Source: Leptonema illini DSM 21528 (GTDB taxonomy: Bacteria > Spirochaetota > Leptospiria > Leptospirales > Leptonemataceae). From it: 64,000 bases of DNA. Shown here in pieces: positions 44,901-53,867 of the stretch (within the stretch, counting starts at the first letter, position 1; each line of letters opens with the position of its first letter). The stretch covers positions 320,365 through 384,364 of the forward strand of contig NZ_JH597773.1 in NCBI RefSeq assembly GCF_000243335.1. Direction: 5' to 3'. A model generated the notes under the pieces. The model searched no databases. It was given only the letters and a program-made list of their open reading frames with translations, and was not told where the DNA came from. A program made the translations under genes and the position numbers.

Positions 44901-44993
44901 AACGATGTCGGTCTGAGGAATCCATCCCGGATCACCCTGAAATACAGGCAGGCGAAGGCCTTCCAGCTCGATAAAATCTACGGAATCACTCAT
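41925..44993 (-). CDS. Midasin-like AAA/VWA protein
   Basis: 1022 residues from the ATG at 44993, chosen because AGAAGGAG precedes it by six bases; ATG 45038 and TTG 45056 are longer options. The first AAA_5 module has Walker A GDAGVGKN (57-64), Walker B FVADEMN (120-126) and sensor FVATQNPSEGF (163-173). A second, decayed module follows from about 365, with ESDADVEP in place of Walker A and IQGLE for Walker B. After a Trp/Gly-rich linker (about 670-740) a VWA-like end (about 850-1020) lacks the DxSxS metal motif but keeps GDT and SSDF. This matches midasin or CobS/CobT-like chaperones in order. The target is unknown. Confidence 0.75.
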   Translation of the reverse strand: MSDSVDFIELEGLRLPVFQGDPGWIPQTDIVLTPATRANLRKILPPLLRGHNLLLVGDAGVGKNALIYYINALRKHPTIRYSFNEDTLPEDLVGSYRIQPGGFVWSDGALSAALRQGATFVADEMNLASPEVLKRFQSVFTERRLQILEGDGSVIEPHRGFSFVATQNPSEGFEGRKPLPREIQKYFTTVYLDPYPDEELVSILAGLYNAIPEDVLRTIVRICRSVEELVVRKKVGTRDLERFHFNLRNLKRLAARLEGQPEHLMLELNDIFIRPFRTEEDRALLRETIEDVLKEDGFGSYISKAKRRIEIHVDIEGGRIDIGRARLPLLGSDRQERVERALGNFALVPARLDVAEAVARSLQFKENVLLESDADVEPDAYARFFADLAGLPVHAISLSRGMHTSDVLGGLKPAGKDQVEWVDGPLTDGLRSGGVLLIQGLEAAGPELVEKMNMLMDDARAMSLPAESGESEPLKLKDGAHVFGVKYFRLQKTTPTVSRAFRNRFSAFVVPPVVDAESLRGIIEHALSLEEGEGSSLTTLILQYHVFARTKAEKREIGATRMQPYRYGLTNLLRFVDLVGWAAAEPENLTAEKLREAISEGASIAYINEIGDPPERQMMLQALEKMLDGTDLNTLLREFESVSKKKSLNLKPPVKGKVNWNQEEHWRDATTGKASWNREPQKLKKGINLNTPETGGSTKEGEDAWYGADTKGNKGVGEPGQGGGAWGYRTEELYKEFLKKRRPLWSYNLGVSLEEFIEIFAPELERVSLDLEHLLDPDVQIRRRHRAEGSRVDARKYLSYLSGKGDDRIFDKTTIRIDEDRLRGVEVLFALNKGRRIFNFEYSVAVLVAIMSAAEILDTHRIAFGAIGYSDLTNQKIDIDLQWHKLIDDIWGPDRQSELFHGLAADWHGDTVSEFQILDELSTMFSADAKTRILVMSSDFRGARARVTVEKDLSSRDTRELKEQIDRLESRGIIMLGVGLGPRNLSQALFRHHLSITDVNYTSLPSMLAQEISSLIHRYHEI

Positions 44994-45131
44994 TCCAAGC
45001 TCCTTCTGCTCGCCGCGAGGCGAATCCAGCAATCTCATCTTTGACTTTTCAGTCAATCCGCTTTGCCCGGAAAAAGAGGACGCCTGAGAGCAGGAGTTCT
45101 GTCCTTGCGGGCAGTACCAGCTAAATTCTTA

Positions 45132-45147
45132 TAGACCGTTCGGTCCA
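45132..45147 (+). promoter_or_regulatory. Putative TetR-type operator
   Basis: TAGACCGTTCGGTCCA is a palindrome with one mismatch (GACCG-TT-CGGTC inside). Such motifs are typical TetR-family operators. It sits 139 bases before the SDR gene and after TTCTTATAG, a possible promoter part. Confidence 0.45.
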
Positions 45148-45177
45148 CTTTTTTGTGAGACTCTGGAGGTCTGTCGG

Positions 45178-45255
45178 TGGGTTTTTCTACCTGGGTTTTC
45201 TAAGCGGATTTTTCTGATTCGGTTTTTATACGTGGTTTTTCTGTGTGGGCTTTGA
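45178..45255 (+). repeat. Degenerate 14-base tandem repeat with core GGTTTTTCT
   Basis: Cores at 45179 (GGGTTTTTCT), 45193 (GGGTTTTCT), 45206 (GGATTTTTCT), 45220 (CGGTTTTTAT), 45233 (TGGTTTTTCT) and 45247 (GGGCTTT) recur every 13-14 bases. Six units lie in the leader of the SDR gene. No coding function is seen. Confidence 0.75.
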
Positions 45256-45285
45256 CTTCTGCCACCATCTTCCGTTGTTTGACGC

Positions 45286-46059
45286 ATGACTCTTTATACT
45301 CTGATCACCGGAGCCTCAAGCGGCATCGGGCTTGAGCTGGCAAAAATCTTTGCCGAAAACGGACATCCTCTGATCCTCACCGCACGCAGCACTGACCGTC
45401 TGGAGGCGATAGCGAAAGAGCTGCGCAGCCGGTTTGATATCGAGATCCATGTGATCCCCGCCGATCTGAGCCAGCCGCAGGCACCGAAGAAGCTCTATGA
45501 TACGATTAAGAGGAAGAAGCTGGCCGTCGAAAACCTTGTGAATAACGCAGGCATTGCCACGCACGGGCCTTTTATCGATACTCCCTGGGAGCAGGAACGG
45601 GGCATGCTTCAGCTGAATATCGTCAGCCTGATCGAACTGACGCATCTCTTCCTACCGCAGATGAAAGAGCGTCGTAGCGGGTCGATCCTGAACGTCGCCT
45701 CGACGGCGGGCTTTCAGCCGGGGCCGTATATGACGAACTATTACGCCTCAAAATCGCATGTGCTTTTCTTTTCAGAGGGCCTTGCCGTTGAACTCAAGCC
45801 CCATCGCATCAGTGTGACGGTGCTCTGCCCCGGACCGACTGAAACGCCTTTCTTCGATGCTGCCGGCATGCGCGATACGCAGCTTGTGAACAGTCCGCTT
45901 GTGATGTCGGCCGAAAAGGTGGCACGGATCGGCTATGACGCCTGGCTGCGCAAGAAGCTGATCGTCATTCCGGGCTTTGTGAACTGGTTCATGGCGACTA
46001 CGGTCGGACTCATGCCCCGTTTCGCCGTGCGCGCCCTTGTTGGATACCTGAATCGATAG
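45286..46059 (+). CDS. Short-chain dehydrogenase/reductase
   Basis: 257 residues with TLITGASSGIGLELAKIFAENGHPLILTARS (TGxxxGxG), NLVNNAGIATHGPF (NNAG), ILNVASTAGFQPGPYMTNYYASKSHVLFFSEGLAVEL (catalytic Ser, Tyr and Lys in YYASK) and CPGPTETPFF. The Arg after TGASS-loop (TARS) favours NADPH. It resembles the DltE/YqjQ-like classical SDR group; the substrate is unknown. A TetR-like palindrome and a T-rich tandem repeat lie upstream. It is convergent with rpmF. Confidence 0.92.
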   Translation: MTLYTLITGASSGIGLELAKIFAENGHPLILTARSTDRLEAIAKELRSRFDIEIHVIPADLSQPQAPKKLYDTIKRKKLAVENLVNNAGIATHGPFIDTPWEQERGMLQLNIVSLIELTHLFLPQMKERRSGSILNVASTAGFQPGPYMTNYYASKSHVLFFSEGLAVELKPHRISVTVLCPGPTETPFFDAAGMRDTQLVNSPLVMSAEKVARIGYDAWLRKKLIVIPGFVNWFMATTVGLMPRFAVRALVGYLNR

Positions 46060-46091
46060 CAGGATTTTTGCGATACTTTCGATAGAAACGC

Positions 46092-46118
46092 AGAAAGAGC
46101 AGACCAGCTGCTCTTTCT
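46092..46118. terminator. Bidirectional terminator between SDR and rpmF genes
   Basis: AGAAAGAGCAG at 46092-46102 pairs perfectly with CTGCTCTTTCT at 46108-46118 over a five-base loop. The A-rich left arm and T-rich right arm serve both strands. Confidence 0.75.
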
Positions 46119-46144
46119 CGCTTCTCGGATGCTGAAAATGAAAA

Positions 46145-46339
46145 TCAGCCGCGTTCTACGGTCTTGCTGAAGACGTGATGCACACGGTCTTTGTAGAAGC
46201 CACAGGTCGGACATACGCGATGCGGTTTAATGAAAGAACCGCAGTTTTTGCAGGCGACCAGATTCGGCTTGCCCAGAGCATGATGCGCTCTACGCGAACG
46301 GGTTTTCTGTTTCGATATTTTACGTTTGGGCAGTGCCAT
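46145..46339 (-). CDS. rpmF: 50S ribosomal protein L32
   Basis: 64 residues, [64 protein letters not shown] when read from the ATG at 46339; key parts are [17 protein letters not shown] and the zinc knuckle CKNCG...CPTCG. In many bacteria yceD (DUF177) sits directly before rpmF; here no such gene is present because a group II intron and dispersed repeat lie 117 bases upstream. A further in-frame start 12 codons upstream (46375) is unlikely. Confidence 0.96.
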   Translation of the reverse strand: MALPKRKISKQKTRSRRAHHALGKPNLVACKNCGSFIKPHRVCPTCGFYKDRVHHVFSKTVERG

Positions 46340-46502
46340 GGTCTCAATCCGATTTGGAGTTTCGGACCAGTTCAACGACGGCAGGCATCAGAGCAACCTT
46401 TTTTTCACCCGATTGCCGCCCGCTGGCCCGTTAAAGCCGACAGCAGAAGGAAACCAGTAGAGTAGAGAGGGTGCCGGAAGCCCGGCAGCCCTCCCCCTCG
46501 TC

Positions 46503-46534
46503 AAACCGGACGTGCAGATTTCCCGCATCCGGCT
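46503..46534 (-). ncRNA. Group II intron catalytic domain V
   Basis: On the minus strand this reads AGCCGGATGCGGG-AAAT-CTGCACGTCCGGTTT, a 32-base hairpin with the AGC catalytic triad, GAAA-like loop and two-base bulge of domain V. Domain VI (GAGGGGGAGGG...CCCTCTC) follows to the 3' end. Confidence 0.85.
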
Positions 46535-46564
46535 TTCCCGAAAACAGACCATCCCAGAGCGTAT

Positions 46565-47945
<1,381 letters not shown>

Positions 47946-48394
47946 TCTTATCCAAACTTGTTTTCGGCAGAGTCCCTTCGCTCCACCGGAATTACCCGAC
48001 TTCCTCGCTACTATGGACTCCTCCGACTCCCGATGAGGATGAGTCACAGTTATGGATTCCTGTCACTCGTTGCCGAATCCCTCACCGGGCCTCCCAGGTT
48101 CCTCATGTCTTCCTTCTGCAAGTGCTATCCGCTCTGACCCCGAGCAGCCAGTCGGGTGCTAACCATTGCTTCCCCGACCGTGTCAGGCTTCACCAACTCC
48201 GAGAGGCTGGCCGCTGCTAATGGTGTAACGAGGCTCATGTCGGTTCACTTTTGTTACGGCCCTTACATTTGATCCGCGTGGCTTCACCCAAATGGATTAC
48301 TCCAGCAGATGCACGCTTCACTACCCGCCGAATGGCTAATTGCGGGGTGGGTACCTTTCAACCCACGGGAGAACACAGGCTTATCCTGGCGCAC

Positions 48395-48412
48395 CGGAGG
48401 CACGGAGGAGAA
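48395..48412. repeat. Half of a dispersed repeat split by the intron
   Basis: CGGAGGCACGGAGGAGA continues AAACCA at 46451-46456 on the other side of the intron. Together they give AAACCACGGAGGCACGG, the same core as the repeat ends at 48438-48457. Confidence 0.75.
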
Positions 48413-48437
48413 CCGTGGCGTAGTGGAAGAAGAAATG

Positions 48438-48608
48438 AACCACGGAGGCACGGAGGAAATCCAGAAGGAAAGTCGGGAGCAGGGGTAGGATGGTCGGTAT
48501 CGGTGCCGTTGGATTCTTTGATCTTTTCTTTGTTCGCGCTTTTCGAGTATTTCGTGGACTGAGGAACTCTTTCTCCTCCCTGCCTTCCTCCTCCGTGCCT
48601 CCGTGGTT
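48438..48608. repeat. MITE-like element with 20-bp terminal inverted repeats
   Basis: Bases 48438-48457 (AACCACGGAGGCACGG plus AGGA) are the exact reverse complement of 48589-48608. The 171-base unit holds no gene; its inside includes TTCGAGTATTTCGTGGACT, a piece I recall from dispersed repeats in other genomes. It lies 121 bases before pheS. The stretch 48395-48729 holds nothing else I recognise. Confidence 0.75.
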
Positions 48609-48729
48609 AAATCCCTTCAATTTACGGCTACCGATCTTATCGAAAAGACTTTACACGTTAATGCTCTCTTCGAGCTTGAAAAAGAAGTCTTCCTCTCTTA
48701 CTTCAACCATCCGCAACTCTGAGGGCGCC

Positions 48730-49755
48730 ATGTCGTTAAAACAGGATATTGAACTCATCCATTCTTCTGCACTGCAGACGCTGGAAACTACCGATCTTGC
48801 CGGTCTGCGCGATCTGCATCAGGAGATCCTCGGCAAGAAAGGTCGCCTCACCGAAACCCTGAAATCCCTCAAAGATCTATCGGTCGATGAGAAGCGCGAG
48901 ATCGGATCGCTGGCCAACCGCTATCGCGAAGAGCTTGAGACGCGCTTTCGGGAACGACAGTCCGAGCTTGAAAGAAAGGCAGAGGCGGATCGTCTTTCCA
49001 CCGAGCATTTTGATGCGCTTCGTCCCGTCGCTCGCTCGCACGGGCATATGCATCCGATGTCGCGCATCCAGTACGAGGTCGAAGATCTTTTTCTTCAGAT
49101 GGGATTCCGTCTGATGGATGGCCCCGAGGTCGAAACCGATGAGAATAACTTCGGCAACCTGAACTTCTCGGACGATCATCCCGCCCGCGATATGCAGGAT
49201 ACGTTCTGGACCGAAGAGGGCTTCCTTCTGCGCACGCATACGTCGTCGGTGCAGGTGCGCGCCATGCAGTCGCTCAAGCCGCCGTTTCGCATCGTGGCGC
49301 CCGGCCGCGTCTATCGCTATGAAGAGACCGACGCATCGCATGAGAATACGTTCTATCAATGCGAAGGCATGATGGTCGATCGTAACATCTCAACGGCGCA
49401 TCTCATTCACGTGATGAAGACCTTTCTTTCGGCCTTCTTTGAGCGCGAGGTGACGGTGCGTCTGCGACCGGGCTACTTCCCTTTCGTCGAGCCCGGCTTC
49501 GAGCTCGATATTCGCTGCCTGATCTGCGGCGGCGACGGCTGCCCCGTATGCAAGCACTCGGGCTGGGTGGAGCTGCTTCCCTGCGGCCTTGTGCATCCGA
49601 ACGTGCTTCGTGCCGGCGGTATCGATCCCGAAGAGTGGAGCGGATTCGCCTTCGGTATGGGACTTTCGCGTCTCGTCATGATGCGTCATGAGATCGAAGA
49701 CATCCGACATTTTCTTTCGGGTAACCTTCGCTTTTTACAGCAGTTCTCAGGGTAA
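48730..49755 (+). CDS. pheS: Phenylalanine-tRNA ligase alpha subunit
   Basis: 341 residues from the ATG at 48730, preceded by GAGGG; the frame is open 80 codons upstream but crosses the MITE-like repeat. Coiled-coil N-terminus (LHQEILGKKGRLTETLKSLKDL), motif 1 region (HPMSRIQYEVEDLFLQMGFRLMDGPEVETDENNFGNLNF), motif 2 (RTHTSSVQVRAM...FRIVAPGRVYRYEETDASHENTFYQCEGMMVD) and motif 3 (FGMGLSRLVMMRHEIEDIRHF). A cysteine cluster, CLICGGDGCPVCKHSGW, is an insert seen in some bacteria. It charges tRNA-Phe together with PheT, which follows. Confidence 0.96.
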   Translation: MSLKQDIELIHSSALQTLETTDLAGLRDLHQEILGKKGRLTETLKSLKDLSVDEKREIGSLANRYREELETRFRERQSELERKAEADRLSTEHFDALRPVARSHGHMHPMSRIQYEVEDLFLQMGFRLMDGPEVETDENNFGNLNFSDDHPARDMQDTFWTEEGFLLRTHTSSVQVRAMQSLKPPFRIVAPGRVYRYEETDASHENTFYQCEGMMVDRNISTAHLIHVMKTFLSAFFEREVTVRLRPGYFPFVEPGFELDIRCLICGGDGCPVCKHSGWVELLPCGLVHPNVLRAGGIDPEEWSGFAFGMGLSRLVMMRHEIEDIRHFLSGNLRFLQQFSG

Positions 49756-49824
49756 CGACTCTGAAACTCGGCCCCCATTCAAATTGATAACTCATTCCCG
49801 AAAAGGCATTACGGATAACGCTCT

Positions 49825-52395
49825 ATGAAACTCTCTCTTTCCTGGATTTCGGATTACGTCGACATTAAAGGCATCAAGATCGAAGACCTCGTACACCGGC
49901 TGACGATGTCTACGTGCGAGGTCGAAGAATACTTTGACACCCTGCCCTTCTTCAAGCAGCTGATCGTCGCCGAGGTGCGACAGTGCGAGAAACATCCGGA
50001 TTCCGACCATCTTTCGAAATGCGTCGTCTTCGACGGCACCGAGGAACGGTCGGTCATCTGCGGAGCGACAAACGTGCGAGCCGGCATCTTCGTCGCCTTT
50101 GCTCCAGTCGGCGCCGTGCTGCCCATGGCAGACGGCGAGCTGCGCATTGAGAAGCGCAAGATTCGCGGCGCGCTTTCTGAGGGCATGATCTGCTCGGCAA
50201 AAGAACTGAAGATCGATTCGGTGCTCGGCGACAACGGCGGCATCATCATACTGAACGAGCTTGATCCGGCGTATTTCGGAGCCTCGCCGGCCGCGACGAA
50301 AGCGAAGAAGGTCGAGCTGAAGGCCGGTCTGCCGCTCGACGAAATCTTTCCGTATAACGATACGGTCATCGACATCGACAACAAGTCGATCACGCATCGC
50401 GCCGACCTTTGGTGTCATTTCGGATTCGCCCGCGAGATTGCCGCCATCTTCAAGAAGAAACTGAAACACGATCCCGTCGCCGAGGCGCTTGCCCAGGCGA
50501 AAGAGATCAAGGCCGTCGCCTCTTTGCCGAAGAAAAACATCGAGATCGTCGGTGATGCGGCGTTAACCTATCAGGGCATGCACTGTGACGGCGTTCAGGT
50601 AACGTCGGCGCCGGTATGGATGAAGCTGCGGCTCTCTGCGATCGGCCAGAAGAGCATCAATAACGTCGTCGACGCCTCGAACTATGTCATGTTTGAGATC
50701 GGGCAGCCGAATCACTGCTTCGATGCCGCCAATCTGAAAAGCGATACGATTCTCTGCTCGGCGGCAAAGGCAAAGACATCGTTTGTCGCTCTTGACGAGC
50801 AGACCTACGAGTTGCCTGCCGGTTCTATTTTCGTTTACGATGGAAAGGCTGAGGCTCAGTCTGCCGTCGCCCTTGCCGGCGTGATCGGCGGACAGACATC
50901 GTCCATTCAGCCGACGACGCAGAGCATCTTCATCGAATCGGCGACGTTTCCGCGCGATCGCATCAGACGGGCGCTCTCTGCCGGAGCGCCTCGCACGGAA
51001 TCGGCCCGTCGATTCGAGAAAGGCCAGGACCCGGTGAAGGCGCCGGCGGCGATCTATCGTATCGTATCGCTGCTGACAGCGACAAGCCCCGATCTGCGTT
51101 GCGGAGCGTTAACCCAGGCGTGGACCGTCGACAAGAAGCCCCGTCAGAATCACATTCCGATCACGCTTGAGTTTTTACACAACCGCCTCGGCTTCGCTCT
51201 GAAGCCCGAACAGTTCGCCGACATCCTTCACCGACTGCATTTCGAGGTGAAAGAGAAAGGGACGAAGTTCGACGTTATCGTTCCGTCTTTTCGTTCGTAT
51301 TTCGACGTGCAGATTCCCGAAGACCTTGTTGAAGAGATCGGTCGTATCTATGGCTACGACAATATCACGCCCGTTCCGGCGCCCGTTGCCGTTGAACAAC
51401 CCACGCCCAATCGTCGCCGTGTTTTCGAGCGCCTGCTGAAAGAGCGCATGATCCGTCAGAGCGGCTACGACGAGACGATGAACTACAGCTTCGCCTCTTC
51501 AGAGGATAACGCCCTCTTCGGCGGACGCGGCATCACGCTGCGCAATCCGGTCCAGAGCGATCGCAGCGAGATGCGTCGGTCACAGCTTCCCGGGCTTCTT
51601 GCTCAGGCCGTCATCAATCAGGACCGTTTCGCCTCCGTATCGCTCTTTGAGCTGGGTCGCATCTTTATTCCATCGGGAAAAAAAGGCGTGCTTCCCGAAG
51701 AGCCCGTGAAGCTTTCGCTTGTGCATCTTGAAGACGGCGCTGACGCTCGCGACACACGCGTTACGGGCACAGAGCGTACATCGGATAACGCCCTCGCCGT
51801 CTTTCTGGAACATCGCCGGCGTATGGAAGAGGTGCTGCAATCGTTGAACATTCCCTTCTCGATGCATCTAACGGGGGATGATGCGCGCACATCCGGAGCT
51901 TCCGTCGAGCCCGCGTTTTATCTTCATCCGAAATGTCAGGTTGCCTTTGTTTCGGGGAATCAAACGCTGGGCAGCATCGGTCTGTGTCATCCCGACTTCA
52001 GTCGTCGGGCCGGCATCAAACGCCCCATCTGCGTGATCGGCGACTTCGACTTCGAAGCCCTCTTTCAACTGTGGAATACGAACCGCACGCATAATACGTA
52101 TCGGCCGCCTTCCGTGCATCCGGCATCGGAGTTTGATCTTACGCTGATGCTTGCAGAGAACGCGTCCACGGCAGCGCCGGTCGCCGTGATCGAATCGCTG
52201 AAGATTCCCGAACTGCGATCGATCGAGCTTCTGACGATCTACTCCGGCGATCCCATTCCCGCCGGAAGCATGGCCGTCAGCTACCGAGCTCGACTGCAAT
52301 CCGATGCAGGCGGTATCTCGGGCGAACGACAGCATGAGATCCTGATGTCGGCCGTTGCAGCGCTGGAGAAGGCCGGTTATCCGCTAAGGAAATAA
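49825..52395 (+). CDS. pheT: Phenylalanine-tRNA ligase beta subunit
   Basis: 856 residues. MKLSLSWISDYVDIKG opens the protein, then the EMAP-like tRNA-binding domain (FFKQLIVAEVRQCEKHPDSDHLSKCVVFDG), the B3/B4 editing domain (VVDASNYVMFEIGQPNHCFDA), the B5 domain (DVQIPEDLVEEIGRIYGYDNI), a synthetase-like domain and an FDX-ACB anticodon domain at the end (PPSVHPASEFDLTL...YRARLQSDAGGISGE). It begins 69 bases after pheS, forming the pheST operon. Slightly longer than average. Confidence 0.96.
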   Translation: MKLSLSWISDYVDIKGIKIEDLVHRLTMSTCEVEEYFDTLPFFKQLIVAEVRQCEKHPDSDHLSKCVVFDGTEERSVICGATNVRAGIFVAFAPVGAVLPMADGELRIEKRKIRGALSEGMICSAKELKIDSVLGDNGGIIILNELDPAYFGASPAATKAKKVELKAGLPLDEIFPYNDTVIDIDNKSITHRADLWCHFGFAREIAAIFKKKLKHDPVAEALAQAKEIKAVASLPKKNIEIVGDAALTYQGMHCDGVQVTSAPVWMKLRLSAIGQKSINNVVDASNYVMFEIGQPNHCFDAANLKSDTILCSAAKAKTSFVALDEQTYELPAGSIFVYDGKAEAQSAVALAGVIGGQTSSIQPTTQSIFIESATFPRDRIRRALSAGAPRTESARRFEKGQDPVKAPAAIYRIVSLLTATSPDLRCGALTQAWTVDKKPRQNHIPITLEFLHNRLGFALKPEQFADILHRLHFEVKEKGTKFDVIVPSFRSYFDVQIPEDLVEEIGRIYGYDNITPVPAPVAVEQPTPNRRRVFERLLKERMIRQSGYDETMNYSFASSEDNALFGGRGITLRNPVQSDRSEMRRSQLPGLLAQAVINQDRFASVSLFELGRIFIPSGKKGVLPEEPVKLSLVHLEDGADARDTRVTGTERTSDNALAVFLEHRRRMEEVLQSLNIPFSMHLTGDDARTSGASVEPAFYLHPKCQVAFVSGNQTLGSIGLCHPDFSRRAGIKRPICVIGDFDFEALFQLWNTNRTHNTYRPPSVHPASEFDLTLMLAENASTAAPVAVIESLKIPELRSIELLTIYSGDPIPAGSMAVSYRARLQSDAGGISGERQHEILMSAVAALEKAGYPLRK

Positions 52396-52428
52396 GGCGA
52401 ACCCGCCCCGCACCCTCGACCCGGCGGG
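52396..52428 (+). repeat. 33-base palindromic repeat, copy 1 (left edge of the Rhs array)
   Basis: Starts GGCGAACCCGCCCCGCA and ends GACCCGGCGGG; ACCCGCC and GGCGGGT can pair. A second copy with one mismatch lies at 57004-57036 in the same orientation. The 384 bases 52396-52779 hold only this repeat and the next one. Confidence 0.85.
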
Positions 52429-52439
52429 TGGTGAATCAC

Positions 52440-52520
52440 GCCTGCACCGCACTCCTCACCCCGCGGGTGGCACTTTGTTATCTGGTTGAGTGCCAGGCGG
52501 GGATTCGGGTGGGTGCAGGC
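52440..52520. repeat. Imperfect 81-base inverted repeat
   Basis: GCCTGCACC at 52440-52448 pairs with GGTGCAGGC at 52512-52520, and TGGCAC at 52468-52473 with GTGCCA at 52490-52495. Its left arm (52440-52470) is also a degenerate tandem copy of the 33-base repeat next to it. Confidence 0.65.
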
Positions 52521-52779
52521 TTGATGGCCTTTGCGGCTAACGTTTACGGGCGCATCGGTTATCAGATGTTCTCTGCGCATATACGAATGCCTCCAACCGT
52601 CGGGCTCTTGCGTCGAGCGACTCCCCGCTGTCGGCAAAGGCGATTGGAAGGGCTGGCAGGTTAAGCAGCGGGTCCCCTCTTCGCCGCGGCGATCCCTTGC
52701 GCGGGCTTTACGGGAGCATATTGAATTTGCCTGAAGATGCATACCGATCGGAAATGATGTGATTCAACGAGGGAAGTAA

Positions 52780-53457
52780 TTACCGCGGAACCTTCCATAT
52801 GTGGTTTTTTTCTTCAACAGAGCCAGTCGAACGTATTTGCAGGTACTTTGCTGCGACGTTTTGGATTCGTCGATCAACGGGATCTGGCTTTGCGCAAGCC
52901 CCTTGGCGCTCGTAGCAGACCAGCAGATCAACGTTCTTCCTAACTGCATCTTGTATTGCCTCACGCGTGACCACAACTAAAGGAAGACGGGCTGAGCCAG
53001 TCTCACCGCCCGATATCCTATCTGACTGACTTTCTACGGTTATGATACTGCCGTCAGGATCAATTATCTTGAAGCTGATAGTCGCGGTACTTTGTGCTTC
53101 AGCCATAACGACAGCAACATATGCCGAATATTGAAAATCAACGATAGCGACATTGAGTCGTTTTTCATTTCCCAGACAATTCCCGGCATTTATTCTACGG
53201 ACTTCGTAAAAAGCTGATAACTCGCCGACTACAATATCTTCTAAGAATAGTCCAGGCTGAATGAATAATCCGAAATTCCCGTTTAAAGGATATTTATCAT
53301 TCGTACCATCAATGGCAAGACAGAGGTGCTTCTGTCGCATCGGCTGATTGGCTTTCTGTACTGGTAATCTTCCCAGCGTCATCGTCGTCGAACATGAGGT
53401 CAAAAGCAAGCTCAGTATTGCGATAGTTGAGCTAAGTCGAATTTGATCGAGATTCAT
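52780..53457 (-). CDS. Lipoprotein, putative immunity protein 3 of the Rhs array
   Basis: 225 residues with lipobox LLTSC. It is a paralogue of the lipoproteins at 53969 and 54902: all share a T-x-L-G motif after the Cys, a LC-L/I-D motif, Y-x-x-x...G-x-F-x-x-P-x-x-F-x-E-x...E-L-x-x-Y/F and, near the end, LVVVTREAIQDAVRKNVDLLVCYERQGACA (AI-x-DA-x-K). Its ATG overlaps by four bases the stop of a 38-codon Rhs-tip remnant. A small sub-periplasmic or outer-membrane role is likely from the lipobox. The DNA is AT-richer than the core genome. Confidence 0.7.
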   Translation of the reverse strand: MNLDQIRLSSTIAILSLLLTSCSTTMTLGRLPVQKANQPMRQKHLCLAIDGTNDKYPLNGNFGLFIQPGLFLEDIVVGELSAFYEVRRINAGNCLGNEKRLNVAIVDFQYSAYVAVVMAEAQSTATISFKIIDPDGSIITVESQSDRISGGETGSARLPLVVVTREAIQDAVRKNVDLLVCYERQGACAKPDPVDRRIQNVAAKYLQIRSTGSVEEKNHIWKVPR

Positions 53458-53570
53458 AAACGCCTCTCATACATGCGGTAAATACCTTCAAACAAGTCTC
53501 CCGCCCCGTTCCAAACGAAATATGGGACACCGAGGATTCCTATCGCATCACTCTGTGTTGGCATGTCCAT
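53454..53570 (-). pseudogene. Remnant of an Rhs C-terminal tip (copy 3)
   Basis: A 38-codon frame from ATG 53570 reads MDMPTQSDAIGILGVPY, then FVWNGAGDLFEGIYRMYERRL. The last 28 residues match the end of the Rhs protein (LLGVPLFGWKALAFALDRIYDEYERRL) and of the 98-residue tip. A stop codon lies directly upstream, so the rest of the domain is lost. Its stop overlaps the ATG of the lipoprotein at 52780 in the same ATGA manner as the other two copies. Confidence 0.7.
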
Positions 53571-53649
53571 CTACAGGATTCGCTGACTCAAAAAGCATTC
53601 AAGAAGCCTTTTTCAAGCGAAAAAGGCTCCTATTCTGGTCGGATCTTCC

Positions 53650-53720
53650 GTAATTCCTCTCTAGTTTCGCGTCCAGAACGCCATTGCCCGAGGGATTCCA
53701 TTGTATTTCAGCCCGAAACA
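53650..53720 (-). repeat. Dispersed repeat with hairpin ends, copy 1
   Basis: Shares about 70 aligned bases with 53868-53939, including TTTCGCGTCC, CCATT-CCCGAG and ATTTCAGC-CGAAACA. The two copies lie 218 bases apart in the same orientation. Confidence 0.65.
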
Positions 53721-53867
53721 TTGCTTTTGATATGTGACAATTCCATTCACCAAATATCGAGCTTACGACCGGGTGGGCCAACGTGTTCATTCGTATGATT
53801 TCCAGGCTCCGAACATATCTCCATGATCCATCCCACCCGAAAGATTATCCTTGTATCGGCGGAACAC

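Noticed and set aside
48490-48729. N-terminal extension of pheS by 80 codons
   Set aside because: The extension crosses the MITE-like repeat and has no family similarity; GAGGG before the ATG at 48730 marks the start.
52470-52570. Possible integron attC site after pheT
   Set aside because: There are GCTAAC- and GTTAT-like boxes and an inverted repeat, but the boxes do not fit RYYYAAC/GTTRRRY at the right spacing, and no integrase or cassette order supports it.
52377-52742. Minus-strand frame of 121 codons after pheT
   Set aside because: It consists of repeat sequence (the 33-base repeat read as PPGRGCGAGSP) and shows no gene-like start or family.
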